Shown here: positions 60,635 through 64,000 of the stretch, in pieces | How the letters are laid out: each line of letters begins with the position of its first letter | Position numbering within the stretch: the stretch's first letter is position 1 | Source: Bin16 sp965206315 | Lineage (GTDB): Bacteria > Chloroflexota > Dehalococcoidia > Lucifugimonadales > Australimonadaceae | Assembly (NCBI GenBank): GCA_965206315.1 | Contig: OZ242210.1 | Location: 496,001 to 560,000, forward strand | DNA length: 64,000 nt | Direction of reading: 5' to 3' | Notes under the pieces: model-generated | The model's database searches: none | Seen by the model: only the letters and a program-made list of their open reading frames with translations | What the model was told of the DNA's origin: nothing | Position numbers and translations under genes: made by a program

Positions 60635-60710
60635 GCCGGGTTTGCAGAAGAGAGGCCGTGCACCTCTCGTCGAACCGGGAGCCCGCGCGCTTGGCCATGG
60701 ATCCGGACTC

Positions 60711-60812
60711 GAACCAGACTGGTCTGCGGCACTCGGAGCACTCCGCTTAGCGCTGCTTCCTTCCGGACCTGACGCGGTTCACAGGGCTCCGTCGCGCAGG
60801 GTCTGGCTCTCA
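60711..60812 (-). ncRNA. ffs: Signal recognition particle RNA (small bacterial type)
   Basis: The minus strand contains the domain IV core GTCAGGTCCGGAAGGAAGCA, the invariant SRP RNA apex. The outer ends pair: AGCCAGAC near 60808-60801 with GTCTGGTT near 60719-60712, and an inner CTGCG with CGCAG. This gives a single hairpin of about 100 nt, as in 4.5S RNA. The ends are approximate. Confidence 0.88.
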
Positions 60813-60982
60813 ACGTCCGTTTCCGGGCCAGAGGCGGCGAGACCGGCCCTCTAGAGAGGAGTTCAACCCCGCTGAAGCGGATTTCGGGTGCAGGGCACCG
60901 CTAGCTCCCCGTCTAGCACGGCCACAGCCATGCTATGCGTCGAGACACGGCAGGTCAACGCGGCGGCGGGTGTAAGTTCAGA

Positions 60983-61078
60983 TTACCGGAACAGGAGATT
61001 CCAGAGGACGAGATACGATATGCCCAGCAGAGGTAGGGCCATGCCGAGAAGCATCAGCGAACATCCTAACTTCCTCAT
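60983..61078 (-). CDS. Very small membrane peptide (31 residues)
   Basis: An ATG frame of 31 codons (MRKLGCSLMLLGMALPLL... ending WNLLFR) with one hydrophobic helix flanked by basic residues. It starts 8 bases after the stop of the lipoprotein gene on the same strand, so it may be translated by coupling. There is no clear ribosome site, which lowers confidence. The gap 60813-60982 holds nothing else I recognise. Confidence 0.35.
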   Translation of the reverse strand: MRKLGCSLMLLGMALPLLGISYLVLWNLLFR

Positions 61079-61086
61079 CAGTGTTG

Positions 61087-61881
61087 CTAGGTTTGGGGTG
61101 TCGATGGGGGTATGTACTGGACCTCTGCTAAGTCGTAAGTAGGCAGCAGCACTTGCCAGTTTTCTGACAGTTCACCGTAAGGGTCACCGATGCGCAGGGT
61201 GATGGGATGAGTAGGATTTAGAGGATCAGAAGGAGGATCGGCGTCGAAGAAGACGTATCCGCGCCACACCGCGCCGCCCGCTAGTATGGGGTCGTCCGTC
61301 AGGGTTTTCGTTCCGCTGCACCAGACCCAGGCGGGTCTTACGATTTCTCCCTGCACTACTCCCCGTATATAGAAGTCGCGGAACTGGGCGTCATGTGGCT
61401 TTGTGTTGCGTATCAATACCTGCATTGCGTAACCCGAGAAAGAGTAATCGCATGACCAGCCCCCATCGACGAAGCCGTTGCTCACCCAGAACGGGAGCTC
61501 GGTTACGGTTACTTCGAACCCGTCGTACATAGCGGGTTGGACTGGTGGCGGAAACGAAGTTGGGGTGGGCGTAGGACCGACGGTTGGTTTAGGCGTAGGT
61601 GTCGCTGTGGCCGTGGTGGTTAGTTCTGATGCAGTCGTTGGAGTAAGCACACCTGCTGCTGTCGCCGTCGGCACGGGCCCCGCTGCAATCGTCGCCTGCA
61701 CTCCCGCCGCAATTGTCGCCTGGATGTTTGGCGTCGCAGTCGGCGTGGCAGACGTGGGGGTAGGCGTAGGTCGGGACAGCACCTGTGCAGGTGTAGCCGT
61801 TGGGGACGGGGTCGCGCACGCTGCCACCAAGAGAAGCGATACGGCCATCAATGACAACACTGCGCAGCGGACTACTGACAA
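61087..61881 (-). CDS. Lipoprotein with Thr-Pro stalk and C-terminal beta domain
   Basis: A 264-residue lipoprotein starting at TTG 61881 after GAAGGGGA. The signal peptide ends LLVAAC (Cys22). Residues 23-115 are a Thr/Pro/Ala stalk including two copies of QATIAAG. The globular part (118-264) has strands typical of a DUF4352-like or Ig-like fold (FEVTVTELPF, MQVLIRNTKPHDAQFRDFYIRG, WRGYVFFDAD, ITLRIGDP). This resembles telomeric-repeat-like or stress lipoproteins only in broad outline. Same architecture as the lipoproteins at 6.5 and 12.1 kb. Confidence 0.75.
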   Translation of the reverse strand: MSVVRCAVLSLMAVSLLLVAACATPSPTATPAQVLSRPTPTPTSATPTATPNIQATIAAGVQATIAAGPVPTATAAGVLTPTTASELTTTATATPTPKPTVGPTPTPTSFPPPVQPAMYDGFEVTVTELPFWVSNGFVDGGWSCDYSFSGYAMQVLIRNTKPHDAQFRDFYIRGVVQGEIVRPAWVWCSGTKTLTDDPILAGGAVWRGYVFFDADPPSDPLNPTHPITLRIGDPYGELSENWQVLLPTYDLAEVQYIPPSTPQT

Positions 61882-61956
61882 ATGGAATCCCCTTCAATCC
61901 CGGACTGTTGCGAACGGGAGCATAGCAAACAGAGCGAGTGCTATCCTTTTCCCGTC

Positions 61957-62820
61957 ATGCCAGTCCGCACCGCCGTCATCACCGCCGCCGGGGTCGGCAC
62001 GCGCTTCCTCCCCATCTCCAAGTCCGTTCCCAAGGAGATGCTCCCCCTCGTCGACCGCCCGGTGCTGCAGTACGCCGTCGAACAGGCCGCCGAGGCTGGC
62101 ATCGAGCGCGTCGTTCTCGTCACCTCGCGCGGCAAGACCGCGATGGAGGACTACTTCGACGTCGCCCCCGAGCTCGAACGCACCCTCCGCGAGCGCGGCA
62201 ACGCGAAGCTCGAACCGGTCGAGCGCGTCGGCCGCATGACCCGCATCATCGCGGTGCGCCAGCCGGAGCCCCTCGGACTCGGCCACGCCGTGCTCATGGC
62301 GAAGGAGGCCGTCGGCAACGAGCCGTTCATCGTCTACCTGCCCGACGAGATACTCCTCGGCGAGCCCTCCGTGACCCGCCAGATGCTCGACGCCTACGAG
62401 CGGCGCGGCAACGCCATCGGCGTCGTCGAGGTGCCGTGGGACGACGTCTCGCGCTACGGCGTCGTTGAGGGCGAGACGCTCTCCGACCGGGAGACGCGGC
62501 TCACGCGCAGCGTCGAGAAACCCCCGCGCGACGAGGCCCCGTCCAACCTCGCCATCGTCGGCCCCTACGTCTTCTCTCCCGCCATCTTCGACTGCCTGGA
62601 AGAGATAACCGCCGGTGCGATAGGCGAACTCCAGCTCACCGACGCCATCGCCCTGCTCGCGCAACGCGAGCACGTGCACGCCTACCGCTTCGAGGGTGAA
62701 CGCTTCGACGCCGGCACGCCGCTTGGCCTGATGCAGACCGCCGTGGAGATCGCCCTCCGCCGCCCGGACTACGCCGACGCGATGCGTGCATGGGTCAGGG
62801 AACTGGCGAAGCGGCTGTAG
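61957..62820 (+). CDS. galU: UTP-glucose-1-phosphate uridylyltransferase
   Basis: Makes UDP-glucose for glycans. At 287 residues from ATG 61957, it has AVITAAGVGTRFLPISKSVPKEMLPLVD split between 6 and 33 (nucleotide loop and Lys), QPEPLGLGHAV near 107-117, and DEILLGE near 132, as in GalU proteins. VEKPPRDEAPSN is the later conserved stretch. It is divergent from the stalked lipoprotein gene and convergent with lepA (10 bases apart). Confidence 0.93.
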   Translation: MPVRTAVITAAGVGTRFLPISKSVPKEMLPLVDRPVLQYAVEQAAEAGIERVVLVTSRGKTAMEDYFDVAPELERTLRERGNAKLEPVERVGRMTRIIAVRQPEPLGLGHAVLMAKEAVGNEPFIVYLPDEILLGEPSVTRQMLDAYERRGNAIGVVEVPWDDVSRYGVVEGETLSDRETRLTRSVEKPPRDEAPSNLAIVGPYVFSPAIFDCLEEITAGAIGELQLTDAIALLAQREHVHAYRFEGERFDAGTPLGLMQTAVEIALRRPDYADAMRAWVRELAKRL

Positions 62821-62830
62821 CGAGACTCTG

Positions 62831-64000
62831 CTAGCGGTCCATCTTGATGACCGCGAGGAACGCCTCCTGCGGCACCTCGACGCGCCCGATGCGCTTCATG
62901 CGCTTCTTGCCCTCGGCCTGCTTCTCCAGCAGCTTCCGCTTCCGCGTCACGTCGCCGCCGTAGCACTTCGCCAGCACGTTCTTCCGCATCGCCGTCACCG
63001 TCTCCCGCGCGATGACCTTGCTCCCGATGGCCGCCTGGATCGGCACGTCGAACAGTTGGCGCGGGATGAGCTTCCGCAGACGCTCGACCAGCATCCGCCC
63101 CTGGTGGTAGGCACGGTCGCGGTGCGTGATGAGCGACAGCGCGTCGACCGGCGACTGGTTCACGAGGATGTCCAGCCGCACGAGCGGCGCGGCGCGGTAG
63201 CCGTTGAATGAGTAGTCCAGCGACGCATAGCCCCGGCTGCGCGTCTTCACCTGGTCGTAGAAGTCCACCAGCACCTCGGCCATAGGCGCCGACGCTTCGA
63301 GCAGCACGCGCGGATCGGACGACGGGGAGGCGTCCGCGCCTCCTGTGCTGCCGGTGGCAGAGTCCAGGTACTCCGTGCGCTTGAACTCGCCCCGGCGCGA
63401 GTTGATGAGCTCCATCATCGGGCCCACGAACCGCGACGGCGTGAGGACGGACAGGTCGAGCCACGGCTCCTCCACCTGCTGCGACTCGCCGCCTGTCGGC
63501 AGGTCCGTCGGACGCGACACCTCCCGTATCGAGTCGTCGTTCATCGTCACGCGGTAGACGACGCTCGGCGCGGTGACGACGAGGTCCATCCCGTACTCGC
63601 GCTCCAGCCGCTCCTGCACGATCTCCATGTGCAGCAGGCCCAGGAACCCGCACCGGAAGCCGGGCCCGAGCGCGGGCGAACTCTCAGGTTCGTACACGAG
63701 CGCGGCGTCGTTCATCTGCAGACGCTCCAGCGACTCGCGCAGGTTGTGGAACTCGTTGCCGTCGGTCGGGTACAGTCCGGCGAACACCATCGGCTTCTGC
63801 TCGCCGTAGCCGGGCAATGGTTCGGCTGCGCCCGCGCGAGCATGCGTGATGGTGTCGCCGACGCGGCAGTCACCCACACTCTTCAGCCCTGTCGCGAGGT
63901 AGCCCACCTCGCCCGCCGACAGGTTCGGCGCCTTCGCCATCGCCGGACGGAATGCGCCGACCTCCAGCAGGTCCGCTTCCGTGCCGGTCGCCATCATCCG
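62831..64000 (-). CDS. lepA: Elongation factor 4 (LepA), 3' part
   Basis: Ribosome-back-translocating GTPase. The frame is open at the window edge and lacks the GTPase domain, so the start lies beyond base 64000; about 390 of roughly 600 residues are seen. It contains the domain II to C-terminal part: AGEVGYLATGLK, GYGEQKPMVFAGLYPTDG, FRCGFLGLLHMEIVQERLERE (EF-G-like domain III), the LepA-specific C-terminal domain with the signature TRKRKLLEKQAEGKKRMK, and a short tail RVEVPQEAFLAVIK. A Ser/Asp/Gly-rich insert (SATGSTGGADASPSSDPR) near the middle is unusual for LepA. Confidence 0.94.
   Translation of the reverse strand, partial: RMMATGTEADLLEVGAFRPAMAKAPNLSAGEVGYLATGLKSVGDCRVGDTITHARAGAAEPLPGYGEQKPMVFAGLYPTDGNEFHNLRESLERLQMNDAALVYEPESSPALGPGFRCGFLGLLHMEIVQERLEREYGMDLVVTAPSVVYRVTMNDDSIREVSRPTDLPTGGESQQVEEPWLDLSVLTPSRFVGPMMELINSRRGEFKRTEYLDSATGSTGGADASPSSDPRVLLEASAPMAEVLVDFYDQVKTRSRGYASLDYSFNGYRAAPLVRLDILVNQSPVDALSLITHRDRAYHQGRMLVERLRKLIPRQLFDVPIQAAIGSKVIARETVTAMRKNVLAKCYGGDVTRKRKLLEKQAEGKKRMKRIGRVEVPQEAFLAVIKMDR

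Overview
The window is 64 kb of GC-rich, gene-dense bacterial chromosome. Gene content suggests a Chloroflexota member, probably Dehalococcoidia of the SAR202 type. It carries paired UbiD-type decarboxylases, a tripartite carboxylate transporter, a succinate dehydrogenase with a cysteine-rich CCG subunit, an LigB-type dioxygenase operon, many solitary NHL/BNR/cupin/amidohydrolase genes, and lipoproteins on Thr-Pro stalks. No rRNA is present, so the placement is inference. GTG and TTG starts are common, and many genes overlap by 4 bases (GTGA or ATGA), which indicates tight operons.

Layout. 1-6.5 kb (+): tctA (5' cut by the window)-tctB, two ubiD paralogues with a small membrane protein between them, ubiX and an FMN-binding protein; this looks like a module for uptake and (de)carboxylation of an unsaturated or aromatic acid. 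6.5-10.1 kb: a DUF3179 lipoprotein, then (-) a degenerate ECF-sigma-like gene coupled to an FtsZ with an N-terminal helix-turn-helix domain. 10.3-14.4 kb: acyl-CoA carboxylase beta chain, a 59-residue protein, a stalked lipoprotein with a zinc-protease motif, and an MFS transporter. 14.4-15.7 kb: dispersed hairpin repeats interrupted by an intact IS481-type element with a 6-bp target duplication. 15.8-19.9 kb: an SDR, an operator-like repeat cluster over a promoter, then icd-mdh. 19.9-27.6 kb (-): a triple-Cache protein, sdhA-sdhB-CCG subunit, and an M1 aminopeptidase, followed by tRNA-Arg. 27.8-29.4 kb: two related surface lipoproteins, one with a collagen-like stalk.

29.7-42.5 kb is mostly housekeeping: a CNNM/CorC protein and glmU (-), two tRNA-Ser genes, a MOSC protein, dprA, topA, a Xer recombinase, aroQ, an M24 peptidase, efp, xseA, xseB and a PHP phosphoesterase. 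42.5-46.0 kb (-) is the tig-clpP-clpX operon. 46.1-52.3 kb (-) is a five-gene catabolic operon: LigB-type dioxygenase, SDR, amidohydrolase, alpha/beta hydrolase and a molybdenum hydroxylase large subunit. 52.5-64 kb: aspS, a TauE/SafE permease, a coiled-coil/NHL/ispE operon, a bicupin, a BNR-repeat protein, rsmA with a small zinc-ribbon protein, the SRP RNA, a stalked lipoprotein, galU and the 3' part of lepA.

The most unusual item is the HTH-FtsZ fusion (7938-9419). It has a complete GTPase core and a C-terminal amphipathic segment that could bind membrane, and it is translationally coupled to a sigma-like gene. Other points of note are the inverted and direct GGACACCTT sites at the icd promoter, the four very small genes, the collagen-like lipoprotein pair, and an elongation factor P whose tip loop lacks the usual PGKG.
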